DNA of 64,000 nt, from positions 1 to 64,000 of the forward strand of contig JABSQZ010000020.1 of assembly GCA_013215505.1 (NCBI GenBank), given 5' to 3'. The translations under genes were made by a program, and so were the position numbers. Shown piece by piece: positions 1 through 8,555 of this stretch; position 1 is the first letter of the stretch, and every line of letters starts with the position of its first letter. The notes under the pieces are model-generated. The model worked only from the letters and a program-made list of their open reading frames with translations. It was not told the origin of the DNA and did no database searches. This stretch comes from Oceanospirillaceae bacterium (GTDB taxonomy: Bacteria > Pseudomonadota > Gammaproteobacteria > Pseudomonadales > Balneatricaceae).

Positions 1-1039
1 GGATCGGCTCTTCTACAATGGCATTGCGGAAGGGGTTGTGTGTCTGGTCGAATTCGAAGTGTGGCGACCTGGCTTCATGAGCATTGGGGGCGGGTGGGAT
101 AATCGCGTGAAAATGCAGACCGGCAGCCATGGCGATATTGGTACCCCACACGTGTGGAACCAAACGCACATGATGTATTTCAGCCAGGGTAATAATTTTT
201 CTCACTTCCGTTAAGCCACCGACTCCACAGACGTCCGGTTGAATAATGTCAACGCTCTGTTGCTTGAGTGCTTCATTGATGCCCCAGCGGCTGTGCCAGG
301 TCTCGCCGCCAGCGACTGGGATAGGTTGGCGGTTACGCATTTCTCTGTAGCAGTTTAGCGCCTCGGGAATAACCGGCTCTTCGAACCAATCGATATCGTA
401 TTGCGCCGCCTGCTGGCCCACTTTAATGGCATCAGGCAAGTCATAACCGTGATTGGCATCGATCATTAAACTGATTTTGGGGCCTATTGCCTGCCGCACT
501 GCGGCGATAGCGGCAATATCCAATTCTATGCCAAAACCAATCTTGATTTTTAAGGCTTTAAATCCCTGCGCCACATAGGCGCTAGTCTCTGCGATTAAAG
601 ACTCTATCCGGTCTTTGCCAACCATGCGAAAGCCGCCGGTGGCGTAGGCGGGTATCTCTTTGCGATAGGCACCGCCAAGTAATTGATAGATAGGTTTGTC
701 GTAATATTTACCCGATAAGTCCCAGAGTGCAACATCTATACCGCTGATGGCGGTAAGGGTAGCGCCGCGCTGTCCCTGATCACGAAACTGGCTGTACAGC
801 TCATTCCATATTGGCTCAATGTCTAATGCCTGCTTGCCTATTAACAGAGGGGTCATCATCTTGACGATGGCGACATTGATATCGGCGGGCCCCAGGCACT
901 CACCCCAGCCCACTAAGCCGTTATCGCAGACAATTTCAACCAGCATGTGGCGCCTGTTGTAGAAGGTAGAAAATGCCGATTGAAAGGGCTGGTCTAAGTC
1001 GTGGTGCAGAATGTGAGTATGGACCGCGGTAATTATCAT
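1..1039 (-). CDS. gci: Galactarolactone cycloisomerase, enolase superfamily (3' end outside window)
   Basis: Read directly from the minus strand; the ATG is at 1037-1039 and the frame stays open to the left edge, about 346 codons. Enolase-superfamily landmarks are visible: a K-x-K motif in KIKIGFG near residue 166, metal ligands in MIDANHGYD (about 194), WFEEP (about 220) and VAGGETWH, then the catalytic His region VPHVWGTN. The text closely follows my memory of the Agrobacterium Gci protein (about 378 residues), for example in RGATLTAISGIDVALWD. That enzyme opens galactaro- and glucarolactones to 3-deoxy-2-keto-hexarate. Adjacent kdgD and nearby udh supply the steps after and before it. A glucarate or galactarate dehydratase is the alternative, but the neighbours favour Gci. 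Confidence 0.85.
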   Translation of the reverse strand, partial: MIITAVHTHILHHDLDQPFQSAFSTFYNRRHMLVEIVCDNGLVGWGECLGPADINVAIVKMMTPLLIGKQALDIEPIWNELYSQFRDQGQRGATLTAISGIDVALWDLSGKYYDKPIYQLLGGAYRKEIPAYATGGFRMVGKDRIESLIAETSAYVAQGFKALKIKIGFGIELDIAAIAAVRQAIGPKISLMIDANHGYDLPDAIKVGQQAAQYDIDWFEEPVIPEALNCYREMRNRQPIPVAGGETWHSRWGINEALKQQSVDIIQPDVCGVGGLTEVRKIITLAEIHHVRLVPHVWGTNIAMAAGLHFHAIIPPAPNAHEARSPHFEFDQTHNPFRNAIVEEPI

Positions 1040-1111
1040 TGATGGCTTCTCATAATAGAAAGTTGATGGGCGTTTGATTGCAATCAAACGCCAGTGTTTC
1101 TCGATGGACAG

Positions 1112-2029
1112 CTAGCTGTACTTACTCACAACAGCTTTTAGCATTTCCAGTTCTTCACCGGTTAAATCAGTTAGCGGTGAGCGAACCGGACCCGGGTCAC
1201 GACCAATGGCGGTAAGTCCCGCTTTAACAATAGAGACTGGGTAGCCGTTGGCGCGATCTCTGATCTTGGCAAATGGATAGAAGAAATCCTTCAGTACTGT
1301 TTCCATATAGGCGTTGTCTTTATTGCGCATCGCCTGGAAAAATTGCAGCGCCATTTCAGGGACAAAGTTAAAAACAGCAGATGAATAAGTAGTAACCCCC
1401 ATGGCGTCGTATGCTTGTGCAAACATTTCATGTGTTGGCATGCCGCCGATGTAGACCAATCTGTCACCCAGTAGTGAAGTGATCTCACGTACTGTGTTGA
1501 TATCGCCAGTGCCGTCTTTAAAGCCGATTAAGTTAGGGCAGGCCTCTGCTAAGCGTTGTACCGTTGCAGCTTTTACCACTGAGTTTGCGCGGTTGTAGAT
1601 AATCACACCGATATCAATGCTGTCACACACCGCTTTAATGTGGTTGAACAGCCCCTCTTGTGTCGCGCCAATCAAGTAGTGGGGGAGCAATAACAGGCCA
1701 TCGGCACCTTTAGCTTGCGTCGCCTGAGCAATTTCAATCGCCATGCGGGTGCCATATCCGCAACCGGTGAGGATAGGGACATCGCCTGCTACTTCTTTAG
1801 CGGCTTCTACAATGATGGGGATTTCCTTGGGCGAAAGCGAAAACAACTCTCCGGTACCGCCGGCGGCAAATAAGCCTGCAGCATCGAATTGCGTCTGCCA
1901 GGAGATGTGATCTTGATAGGCTTTTTTGTCAAAATCAAAAGTATTCTTGTCAAAATGAGTGACCGGGAAAGACAGCAGCCCAGAGCTGATTTTTTGTTTT
2001 AGATCGGAATAATGCATTCTAAAGTCCAT
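1112..2029 (-). CDS. kdgD: 5-dehydro-4-deoxyglucarate dehydratase (KdgD)
   Basis: A 305-residue TIM-barrel protein of the DHDPS/NAL family. It should dehydrate and decarboxylate 5-keto-4-deoxy-D-glucarate to 2-oxoglutarate semialdehyde in the cytoplasm. Visible landmarks are [11 protein letters not shown] near the N-terminus, the phosphate/carboxylate-loop region [10 protein letters not shown], the conserved Tyr in IIYNRAN and the Schiff-base Lys in IGFKDGTGD. Length fits the family (about 300). Met5 (position 2017) may be the true start: it has a GGA 7 nt upstream and matches the usual N-terminus, while Met1 has no clear ribosome-binding site. It lies downstream of the GntR gene and just upstream of gci on the same strand, so both are probably co-transcribed. 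The semialdehyde dehydrogenase that would finish the route is not in the window. Confidence 0.9.
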   Translation of the reverse strand: MDFRMHYSDLKQKISSGLLSFPVTHFDKNTFDFDKKAYQDHISWQTQFDAAGLFAAGGTGELFSLSPKEIPIIVEAAKEVAGDVPILTGCGYGTRMAIEIAQATQAKGADGLLLLPHYLIGATQEGLFNHIKAVCDSIDIGVIIYNRANSVVKAATVQRLAEACPNLIGFKDGTGDINTVREITSLLGDRLVYIGGMPTHEMFAQAYDAMGVTTYSSAVFNFVPEMALQFFQAMRNKDNAYMETVLKDFFYPFAKIRDRANGYPVSIVKAGLTAIGRDPGPVRSPLTDLTGEELEMLKAVVSKYS

Positions 2030-2102
2030 AGCGAAGAGTGGGATGTAAGTGTTATTACCAACAATGCTATAGTTATAATATATCTACACCAATAATGTCA
2101 AT

Positions 2103-2117
2103 AGTCATATGATGACT
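2103..2117. promoter_or_regulatory. Dyad AGTCAT-ATG-ATGACT in the kdgD promoter region, candidate GntR operator
   Basis: A perfect 6-bp inverted repeat with a 3-bp spacer lies between the GntR gene and kdgD. Its core TCATATGAT is repeated upstream of dctP at 2951-2959. FadR-type GntR proteins bind short palindromes of this size, and the two copies sit in front of the two transcription units the neighbouring regulator would be expected to control. Assignment to this regulator is inference. Confidence 0.45.
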
Positions 2118-2128
2118 GGCTGTGCCTG

Positions 2129-2866
2129 CTAACTCTGTTTTCTTTGCACTAGTCTTGCAAGTGCCCGGTAGCGTTTGGATCCACCGTTTAAATGTGATTT
2201 CATGGCCTTACGTGCACGTTCCGGATCTCTGTCTGCGATAGCGTCAATGATTTCTTTATGTTCGTCATCAAGTCTTGAGTCAATGTCCGATACAGGCTCT
2301 ATTCCCGCCTCCTGCTGCAGTCGGGCACGGGGTATGGTTTTCTTTCCCAGCAAGGTTAGAAAGTCTACAAAGTGTTGATTGTTAGTGGCTTTTGCAATAG
2401 CGACATGCAGTTCGAAATCTTCTTGCTCAGTGTTCTGTTGCAGCTCTTTTTTGTCCTTAAAGGCATAATAACACTCAAATATATCCATTTCCTGGGCGGG
2501 GGAACAGCGTATTGCAGCGAGCCCTGCGGCCTCTATTTCAACGGCTGCTCGCAGCTCAAGAGCCTCAATAGTGTCTGAAATTTTATGCGAGTTTTGCAGC
2601 AGTAAATTGAGTTTTCCACTGTTTTTCGGTGGTTCAGTGATGAATACCCCAACGCCGTGTCTGGGTTCTACCAGGCCTGCTGCCTTAAGACTGGCAATAG
2701 CTTCGCGAATCACGGTACGACTGACACCCAGCTGAGCGATGAGTTGTTTCTCGGTGCCAAGTTTGTCGCCGCTCTTTAGTTCCCCAGACTCAATCTGCAG
2801 TTTAATTTGAGAAAATAGCTTGTGAGTTAGGTTTTCTCTGGGTTTTTTTGTATTCTTTTTGGTCAT
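2129..2866 (-). CDS. FadR-family GntR transcriptional regulator of the hexuronate genes
   Basis: About 245 residues. The N-terminal winged helix-turn-helix reads LGTEKQLIAQLGVSRTVIREA, followed by the wing sequence VEPRHGVGVFI. The C-terminal half is an alpha-helical FCD ligand domain, with the usual spaced Asp and His ligands suggested by DFELHVAIA and later DDEHKEI and MKSHL. The start at 2866 is chosen because GGA precedes it by a normal distance; an ATG two codons upstream is also possible. It sits between kdgD/gci and the divergent TRAP operon. A uronate or hexarate-lactone effector is the natural guess, but the sequence does not show the ligand. Confidence 0.85.
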   Translation of the reverse strand: MTKKNTKKPRENLTHKLFSQIKLQIESGELKSGDKLGTEKQLIAQLGVSRTVIREAIASLKAAGLVEPRHGVGVFITEPPKNSGKLNLLLQNSHKISDTIEALELRAAVEIEAAGLAAIRCSPAQEMDIFECYYAFKDKKELQQNTEQEDFELHVAIAKATNNQHFVDFLTLLGKKTIPRARLQQEAGIEPVSDIDSRLDDEHKEIIDAIADRDPERARKAMKSHLNGGSKRYRALARLVQRKQS

Positions 2867-2949
2867 TAGCATGTTCCATGGTAAGAAATCGTTATTTTAC
2901 TACTGAAATGTAAAACAAAATAATAAGAGATATTATGACTTGTCTATTG

Positions 2950-2959
2950 ATCATATGAT
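2950..2959. promoter_or_regulatory. Palindrome ATCATATGAT upstream of dctP, candidate GntR operator
   Basis: A perfect 10-bp palindrome between the GntR gene and dctP. It shares the nonamer TCATATGAT with the dyad at 2103-2117. The same decamer also occurs inside an unrelated acetyltransferase gene at 32740-32749, so the motif alone is not decisive; position is the main argument. Confidence 0.4.
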
Positions 2960-3038
2960 TTCTATGTGTAATCCTATCTGTCTTCCGATCATCACTTTAC
3001 GTAGTCGGATCACACAAAGCAACTCGAGGATAATAAAA

Positions 3039-4034
3039 ATGATAAATGCACTCTCTAAAAAAATTATTGCCACTGCAATTCTTGCAGCTAGTGTTGCGCT
3101 GATTAGCGCACCAGTATCAGCCGGCGATTGGAAAGGCTGGAATATCCACGGTAAAGATTACCCAGTGGGTATAGGCATGGAAAAATTCATTGAGCTGGCA
3201 TCCGCTAAAACCGATGGCCGTGTAGGCGGTAAAGTATTCCATGGCGGCGTACTGGGAAGCCAGGGCGATGCTATTTCGCAAATGCAGTTGGGCGGAATTG
3301 AATTTGCAGGATTCAATCTGGGGCCACTAGGCAACGCAGTACCAGAGTTAAATGTATTGTCTCTGCCTTTTATCTTTAAGGATATGGAGCATATGCACCG
3401 TGTAATGGACGGTGAAACCGGCGATATTTTGAGTGCGGCAATGCGTAAGTCTGGCATTATGGCGCTGTCTTGGTACGATTCTGGTGCTCGCTCTTTTTAT
3501 AACAACAAAGGCGTTGTTATCAACAAGCCTGCGGATCTCAAAGGTTTGAAATTTCGTGTAATGGGCAACCCTTTATATGTCGATATGGTAGAAGCACTGG
3601 GTGGCAATGGTATTCCTATGGCTTACTCTGAAGTTTATTCATCACTTAAAACCGGTGTGATAGACGGTGCAGAGAACAACTGGCCTTCTTTCGAGTCAAG
3701 TGCTCACTATGAAGTGGCAGGTAACTACTCACTTTCTCAACACTTGATCTTACCAGAGTGCATTTGTGTCAGTGTTAGTGCTTTTGATGCGCTGTCTGAC
3801 GAAGATCAGAAAAGCGTCAAGGAAGCGGCGGTAGCATCCGCTGTACTGCAGCGTTCTGAGTGGGCCAAACGGGTTGAAGTGTCTAAAGCAGCAGTGCTTA
3901 AATCGGGTGTTAAGTTCAATGAAATCGCCGATAAGTCTGCTTTCCAAGCATTGATGGCGCCGGTCTATGAAGGTGCAGTTAAGAAAAATCCAATCCTTAA
4001 AGAGCTAATCGCGGGCATTAAAGCAGTCGATTAA
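3039..4034 (+). CDS. dctP: TRAP transporter periplasmic substrate-binding protein (DctP family)
   Basis: 331 residues from the ATG at 3039, which is preceded by GAGGA at 3026-3030; an upstream in-frame start at 2940 lacks such a site. A signal peptide covers roughly residues 1-28 (a hydrophobic IIATAILAASVALI followed by PVSAGD). The mature part has the DctP architecture, including the conserved RVMGNPLYVDMVEALGGNGIPM region, whose Arg normally binds the substrate carboxylate, and EVYSSLKTGVIDGAENN. It should capture an acidic sugar, most likely a hexuronate, in the periplasm for the DctQM permease encoded downstream. It is divergent from the GntR gene. Confidence 0.9.
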   Translation: MINALSKKIIATAILAASVALISAPVSAGDWKGWNIHGKDYPVGIGMEKFIELASAKTDGRVGGKVFHGGVLGSQGDAISQMQLGGIEFAGFNLGPLGNAVPELNVLSLPFIFKDMEHMHRVMDGETGDILSAAMRKSGIMALSWYDSGARSFYNNKGVVINKPADLKGLKFRVMGNPLYVDMVEALGGNGIPMAYSEVYSSLKTGVIDGAENNWPSFESSAHYEVAGNYSLSQHLILPECICVSVSAFDALSDEDQKSVKEAAVASAVLQRSEWAKRVEVSKAAVLKSGVKFNEIADKSAFQALMAPVYEGAVKKNPILKELIAGIKAVD

Positions 4035-4047
4035 AGCTTAAGAAATG

Positions 4048-4235
4048 CTACTGGCTAGCCTCTGGTCCAGTAGTGCCTGAATCCGTCGCTTCAGAATTGA
4101 TAGCCAGTGTAGATATTGGTTTTGCGTTGGAATTGAAAATCTTAGCTGCACCCATAGGTTCAGCGGGTGTTTTTTGAACCGCCGTATAATCAAGAGCTTG
4201 TGCTAAGTGCTGCATTGAAATCACGGATTCAGGCA
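4048..4235. repeat. Structured spacer between dctP and dctQ: hairpin plus 13-bp terminal inverted repeats
   Basis: The 298-bp dctP-dctQ gap holds a hairpin with arms CTACTGG (4048-4054) and CCAGTAG (4067-4073). Directly after it come perfect 13-bp inverted repeats, TGCCTGAATCCGT at 4074-4086 and ACGGATTCAGGCA at 4223-4235, enclosing 136 bp. No U-tract follows either structure. The minus strand is open for 62 codons across the interval, but it would start with TTG and resembles nothing I know, so I do not call it a gene. Intercistronic structure that favours dctP over dctQM expression, or a small mobile relic, are both possible. Confidence 0.4.
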
Positions 4236-4332
4236 AAGATTAAAAGGTAGCATAGCTTAAAACAGTGGGGCTTTGGCAAAGTAGTAATATTGCGCTCTGT
4301 CCCACATATAAGAACAAATATAAGAGTTAGTC

Positions 4333-4890
4333 ATGGAAAAACAGAAAATTTTACATCCCTCTGTGGAGCGATGTTTAGATACCCTGGCCGCCGTAGGGAC
4401 CTTGGTGTCAGCGCTGTCTCTGATTGTGCTTGTCTCTACTTTTGGCTGGTTAGTTTACGGCCGCTACATACTAAACGATTCCCCCACTTGGGTTGAGCAG
4501 TTAGCACTGTTAATGATGATTACTATTACCTTTATGTCTTCGGCGACAGGTATTCGCGAACGTACCCACCTTGCGGTAGATATTATACCTATGCTCTGTG
4601 GTCCCAGAGTCAAAATAGTATTGAGATTAATATGCGATCTGATTCTGTGTGGATTCGGTGTTCTTATGGCTCTCAAGGCCAATGAATTGTTGCAGTTTAC
4701 CTGGAGCCGGGAAATCCCTCTGTTGTCCGTCCCCGAGGGAGTGCGTTATATCCCGGTAATTATTAGCGGTGTATTAGTGGCGCTCTTTTCTGCGACTAAT
4801 GTGCTTAGTGGCGCCATCTCATTGTTTACCTATTCAGATGCAGTTTTGCATAAAGACAGATCTGAACCTAAAAATAAGGCCGAGGAATAG
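4333..4890 (+). CDS. dctQ: TRAP transporter small permease subunit (DctQ family)
   Basis: 185 residues with four predicted membrane helices, at roughly residues 18-45, 55-75, 92-115 and 135-158. This is the usual DctQ topology. The conserved WVEQLALLMMITITFMSSATGIRERTHLAVD matches the family region that follows the second helix. It sits between dctP and dctM in the normal order. A GAGGAA next to its stop codon serves as the ribosome-binding site of dctM. It should form the membrane complex with DctM for sodium-driven uptake of the DctP-bound substrate. Confidence 0.88.
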   Translation: MEKQKILHPSVERCLDTLAAVGTLVSALSLIVLVSTFGWLVYGRYILNDSPTWVEQLALLMMITITFMSSATGIRERTHLAVDIIPMLCGPRVKIVLRLICDLILCGFGVLMALKANELLQFTWSREIPLLSVPEGVRYIPVIISGVLVALFSATNVLSGAISLFTYSDAVLHKDRSEPKNKAEE

Positions 4891-4894
4891 TTGT

Positions 4895-6178
4895 ATGGGT
4901 TTATTAATTTTACTGGGCTGTTTTGGCTTAATGTTAGTCATAGGCATGCCCGTTGCCTATGCACTAGGCATCGCGGCACTGTCCTCATTCGTCTATGAAG
5001 GGATCCCACTGCTCATAGGTTTTCAGCGTATTGTCTCTGGTGTTTCGGTATTTTCATTGCTGGCTATTCCGTTTTTTATCTTTGCCGGCGAGCTAATGTT
5101 GCACGGTGGTATTGCCGCCAGATTAGTCAGTTTAGCATCCTCAGCGGTCGGCTGGGCGAAGGGCGGGTTGGGGCAAGTTAACGTTTTTTCCAGCATGTTA
5201 TTCGGCGGTATATCAGGGTCTGCGGTCGCCGATGTCTCGGCGCTGGGATCACTGCTAATTCCAGTGATGAAAGAAAAAGGTTACAGCGCCGAGTATGCGG
5301 TGAATGTCACAGTGACCTCTTCAGTGGCCGGGATAATGATTCCCCCCAGTCACAATATGATTCTGTTTGTAGTGGCTGCCGGCGGTGGTATCTCGGTATC
5401 CAGTTTGTTTATGGCAGGGCTTATTCCCGGCATTTTAATGTGCTTGTGTCTGGGCTTCGCCGCCAGATGGGTGGCAATTCGCAACAACTATCCGACTGAG
5501 AAATTTCCGGGTTGGAGTGTGGTGCTGTACGCTGCAATTACCGCTTTCCCAGGTTTGTTTACCGCGGTGATCATCGTGGGTGGCGCTCTTTCCGGTGTCT
5601 TTACGGTAACAGAATCCGGCGCTATCGGTTGTATCTACGCCATAGTGGTCTGTCTTTTGGTGTATCGTTCACTGTCCTGGCAGGGCTTTATTACCGCGGT
5701 TAAAAATGCGGTACGCACCACAGGCATGGTAATGATTTTAGTCGCCTGTGCCTCGGCTTTCGGTTATATGTTAGTGCTTTATGATGTGCCGACTGAACTG
5801 ACCAATTTTCTCCACGCTATCTCTGATAACCCTATCATTATATTGCTAATGATGAATCTTATGTTGTTGCTGTTGGGTATGATCATGGACATGAGCGCGC
5901 TGATCCTTATCTGTACACCTATCTTTTTACCCGTGGCGGCGGGCTTAGGTATGGATCCGATCCAGTTTGGTGTCATGCTGATGATGAACTTAGGCTTGGG
6001 GCTGTGTACACCACCTGTCGGTAGTTGCCTGTTTGTCGGCTGCGCCATTGGAGGGGTGCCAATACAAAATGCAGTACGTACTATCTGGCCTTTTTACTTA
6101 GCAATATTACTGACGCTAATGTTAATTACTTTTGTGCCTTCGGTGTCAATGTTCCTGCCTAATCTGTTAAACGATTAA
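4895..6178 (+). CDS. dctM: TRAP transporter large permease subunit (DctM family)
   Basis: 427 residues starting at ATG 4895, five bases after the dctQ stop and preceded by GAGGAA. The open frame extends further upstream over dctQ, but that part is not DctM-like. About a dozen hydrophobic helices are visible, with family motifs such as GISGSAVADVSALGSLLIP and SVAGIMIPPSHNMI in the first half and GLCTPPVGSCLFVG near the end. It forms the translocation channel of the TRAP system. Substrate is inferred from the neighbouring uronate enzymes only. Confidence 0.93.
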   Translation: MGLLILLGCFGLMLVIGMPVAYALGIAALSSFVYEGIPLLIGFQRIVSGVSVFSLLAIPFFIFAGELMLHGGIAARLVSLASSAVGWAKGGLGQVNVFSSMLFGGISGSAVADVSALGSLLIPVMKEKGYSAEYAVNVTVTSSVAGIMIPPSHNMILFVVAAGGGISVSSLFMAGLIPGILMCLCLGFAARWVAIRNNYPTEKFPGWSVVLYAAITAFPGLFTAVIIVGGALSGVFTVTESGAIGCIYAIVVCLLVYRSLSWQGFITAVKNAVRTTGMVMILVACASAFGYMLVLYDVPTELTNFLHAISDNPIIILLMMNLMLLLLGMIMDMSALILICTPIFLPVAAGLGMDPIQFGVMLMMNLGLGLCTPPVGSCLFVGCAIGGVPIQNAVRTIWPFYLAILLTLMLITFVPSVSMFLPNLLND

Positions 6179-6284
6179 AAGAACAGCTTAATAGAAAAAT
6201 GTTTGGGCATTTATCTTGGTTTTCACTCTCCGGCAATTGCTGATATGTAGTTGTTGGGGGAGTTTTTAGTTATTTGGAGTTATG

Positions 6285-7079
6285 ATGAAACGTATACTAC
6301 TTACTGGTGTCGCCGGTAATTTAGGAAAAATTGTTCGCGTAAAGCTGGCCGGTTGGGCGGATGTTATGAGGCTTTCTGATTTGAATGAGATCACTGATGC
6401 CAGTGCCACCGAAGAGGTTCAGTGCTGTGATTTAGGGGATAGGGAAGCGGTCATGAAATTGGTTGAGGGCTGTGATGGCATCATCCATTTAGGGGGTATT
6501 TCCACAGAAAATACCTTTGACTCAATTCTTAATGGCAACATTGTCGGCACCTACAATTTGTACGAAGCAGCCCGTAAACACGGTGTTAAACGTATACTGT
6601 TTGCCAGCTCTAACCACACTATTGGTTTCCATGAGCGCGAAACACAGCTGGATGCAGATTCAACAATGCGTCCAGACAGTCTTTACGGTGTCTCAAAGTG
6701 TTACGGTGAAATGTTGGCCAGTCTCTATTATGATAAATTTGGCATAGAAACAGCTCGTGTTCGCATCGGCTCCTGCTTTGAAAAGCCATTAGACAGACGC
6801 ATGCTGGCGACTTGGTTGAGCGCCGATGACTTTGTCTCTCTGATCAAGCGTATCTTCGAGTGTGATCGCTTAGGTTGCCCTGTGATCTATGCTGCTTCTG
6901 CCAATGCAGAGCAGTGGTGGGATAACAGTAAAGTGAGCTACATAGGCTGGCAGCCAAAAGACAGCTCTGAAAAATTTGCGCAACAAGAATACCTGCAAAA
7001 GCGCGCTGTGAATGCAAATGATCCGGCTGTTCGCTATCAAGGTGGTGGCTTTGCAAGTGCTGGACACTTTGAAGATTAA
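6285..7079 (+). CDS. udh: Uronate dehydrogenase (NAD-dependent)
   Basis: 264 residues of the extended SDR/epimerase type. The Rossmann motif is LLTGVAGNLG at the N-terminus; the active-site Tyr and Lys are in YGVSKCYGE, and the conserved IHLGGIS and FASSNHTIG stretches are present. The sequence follows my memory of Agrobacterium Udh (265 residues) along its length, including the GCPVIYAASAN and WWDNS segments. It oxidises galacturonate or glucuronate to the aldarolactone, the substrate of Gci. The start at 6285 is preferred to the ATG at 6282 because of the GGAG spacing. It lies about 100 bp after dctM, so it is probably in the TRAP operon. Confidence 0.92.
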   Translation: MKRILLTGVAGNLGKIVRVKLAGWADVMRLSDLNEITDASATEEVQCCDLGDREAVMKLVEGCDGIIHLGGISTENTFDSILNGNIVGTYNLYEAARKHGVKRILFASSNHTIGFHERETQLDADSTMRPDSLYGVSKCYGEMLASLYYDKFGIETARVRIGSCFEKPLDRRMLATWLSADDFVSLIKRIFECDRLGCPVIYAASANAEQWWDNSKVSYIGWQPKDSSEKFAQQEYLQKRAVNANDPAVRYQGGGFASAGHFED

Positions 7080-7156
7080 TAGCCAGAAAACAAACTTGTT
7101 CAGTTAAATTCTGCAGCCAGTTAGCTGTTTTCAAGGGGCTCTTTTGTTTATCTGGC

Positions 7157-7192
7157 CCCTTTAGCCGCTAGTGACAATTATCGGCTAAAGGG
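7157..7192 (+). terminator. Hairpin downstream of udh
   Basis: Perfect 11-bp inverted repeat: CCCTTTAGCCG at 7157-7167 and CGGCTAAAGGG at 7182-7192, with a 14-nt loop. The T-rich tail is weak (TCTGTCGCGTTTTC). It fits the end of the dctPQM-udh operon. Confidence 0.5.
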
Positions 7193-7204
7193 TCTGTCGC
7201 GTTT

Positions 7205-7330
7205 TCATATACTTAGTAGTTTGTCGGATATCGGCATACATAAGATGCCTTTCATGTTGTCGGGTCGGGGGCGAGTAGACCGCATAATCCTATGTTGTGT
7301 ACGCACTTTAGTTTCTTTAAATTTATAGCG
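7205..7330 (-). pseudogene. Decayed fragment duplicating part of ilvN
   Basis: The minus-strand translation contains KVRTQHRIM, a diverged stretch, then DNMKGILCMPISDK. This mirrors intact ilvN at 8556-8837, which reads KVRNHPGTM, then YNMEGILCMPMADK. At DNA level the run ATCGGCATACATAA plus ATGCCT is shared, and flanking bases agree at roughly two thirds of positions with small indels. Only the middle of the ACT domain is recognisable. It lies on the same strand as ilvN, about 1.3 kb beyond it. It looks like a relic of a tandem duplication rather than a working gene. Confidence 0.6.
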
Positions 7331-7428
7331 GTTTTTGTTAAAGCGTGCGTCAGGAGCTGGAATTTCGGGAGCTGAAATTGAGTCAAGATCGCTAGAATGA
7401 CTTCTTGAAATAATATGTAATTCCACCC

Positions 7429-8229
7429 TTACTTCTGGTATTCGCCTCTCTTTGAAGCTTCGAGCATTTTTTTAATCTGTCCTTGCATGCGAAGATAGTG
7501 CAGACCTGCATTGAACCGTTCCAATAACACAATGCTTTTCTGTTTATTTTTTTTATTGAAAAGTAGTCGATAAAATGAAACTCTTAAGGAATCTGGATGG
7601 GCGACGATTTTATCTCTTTGGGCTATTGATAAAGTTTTGTTAATAGCGTCAACGCCCGCAGCATAATTCAACGCCAGCATATCGATGCGATTAAAAAATA
7701 ACTTTTTAATATTCTGCTCATTAGTCGCGACATAATCGACTTGTAGGTAACCTTCATCATAAGCTTTTTGTAATTTTACAGGTATGATCTCACCTATCAA
7801 AAGGCCGAGTTTCAACCCTTTGAGCTCCTCTGGATTTTTCCAATTAAATGTTGTTCCCTGGCGAATCCAAAGAACGAAAGTCCCCGAATATAAAGGATCA
7901 CTCGCATAATGTGTGTCTATCCAGTTTTCATACCCTCCCCAGGCAGAAACTGCATCAAATTTGCCAGCAGTGGATGTATGCAAAATTCTTTTCCAGGGCT
8001 GAAAAACAAAGGTTACTTCTATTCCGACGGCTCTAAAAGCTTCCTGCACAATATGGTTGCCAACCCCAAAATGTTTCAGAGTCAGTGAATGATAGGGTTG
8101 CCACTCTCCAGTACCGATAACAATGCTATCAACCTTGAGCGTATCTTGACTGGCCTGAGAGAAATTTGGCTGAACAAATAGTGACAGAATGAATGTAAAA
8201 AACACCAAAAAAACTCTAGTCTTTTTCAT
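7429..8229 (-). CDS. Periplasmic solute-binding protein, family 3 type, orphan
   Basis: 266 residues with a signal peptide at about 1-27 (VFLVFFTFILSLFV, then QASQ). The mature protein has the layout of polar-amino-acid binding proteins of ABC systems (SBP_bac_3): an early GEWQPYHS, a central LKGLKLGLLIGE lobe hinge, and a C-terminal helix ending in GQIKKMLE. No permease or ATPase gene is adjacent, so it may work with an unlinked transporter or as a sensor-type binding protein. It is transcribed in the same direction as ilvBN, but 326 bp separate them. Confidence 0.7.
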   Translation of the reverse strand: MKKTRVFLVFFTFILSLFVQPNFSQASQDTLKVDSIVIGTGEWQPYHSLTLKHFGVGNHIVQEAFRAVGIEVTFVFQPWKRILHTSTAGKFDAVSAWGGYENWIDTHYASDPLYSGTFVLWIRQGTTFNWKNPEELKGLKLGLLIGEIIPVKLQKAYDEGYLQVDYVATNEQNIKKLFFNRIDMLALNYAAGVDAINKTLSIAQRDKIVAHPDSLRVSFYRLLFNKKNKQKSIVLLERFNAGLHYLRMQGQIKKMLEASKRGEYQK

Positions 8230-8555
8230 ATATCATCTCAATATTTGAAGGGTAATAGACTTGGTTTAAATTTACCCTCATTTCAATCCCTTGAATGAAA
8301 TTTTCAGATCCAGAGGCATTAAATCGCGGATTAAACCCTAGTTGACAGGAGCTAGCGACACAAAGAAAACAAGATTAAAAATAGCATGTTTTGTTTAAAT
8401 CCGAAATCTAAGAAATCTCAAATAACCGGGTTAGGGAATTTTCTGAACCAAAGACCGGTAACTGAATCGGTAGATCTGTTGAGTGTCGTTCAATTCAGTG
8501 AAAGGCAGCTTAGCTATGAGCAAGGCTGCCATTTTTCCATTGTTGATCGCTATAC
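8230..8555. other. Intergenic gap with one hairpin (8504-8530)
   Basis: No open frame of note. A hairpin GGCAGC (8504-8509) / GCTGCC (8525-8530) lies just past the end of ilvN. Read on the minus strand it is followed by TTTCA, read on the plus strand by ATTTTT, so it may be a weak terminator for ilvBN. The rest is AT-rich, with nothing I can assign. Confidence 0.35.

Noticed and set aside
4048-4236. 62-codon minus-strand frame in the dctP-dctQ spacer
   Set aside because: It would need a TTG start with no ribosome-binding site, matches nothing known to me, and coincides with inverted repeats.
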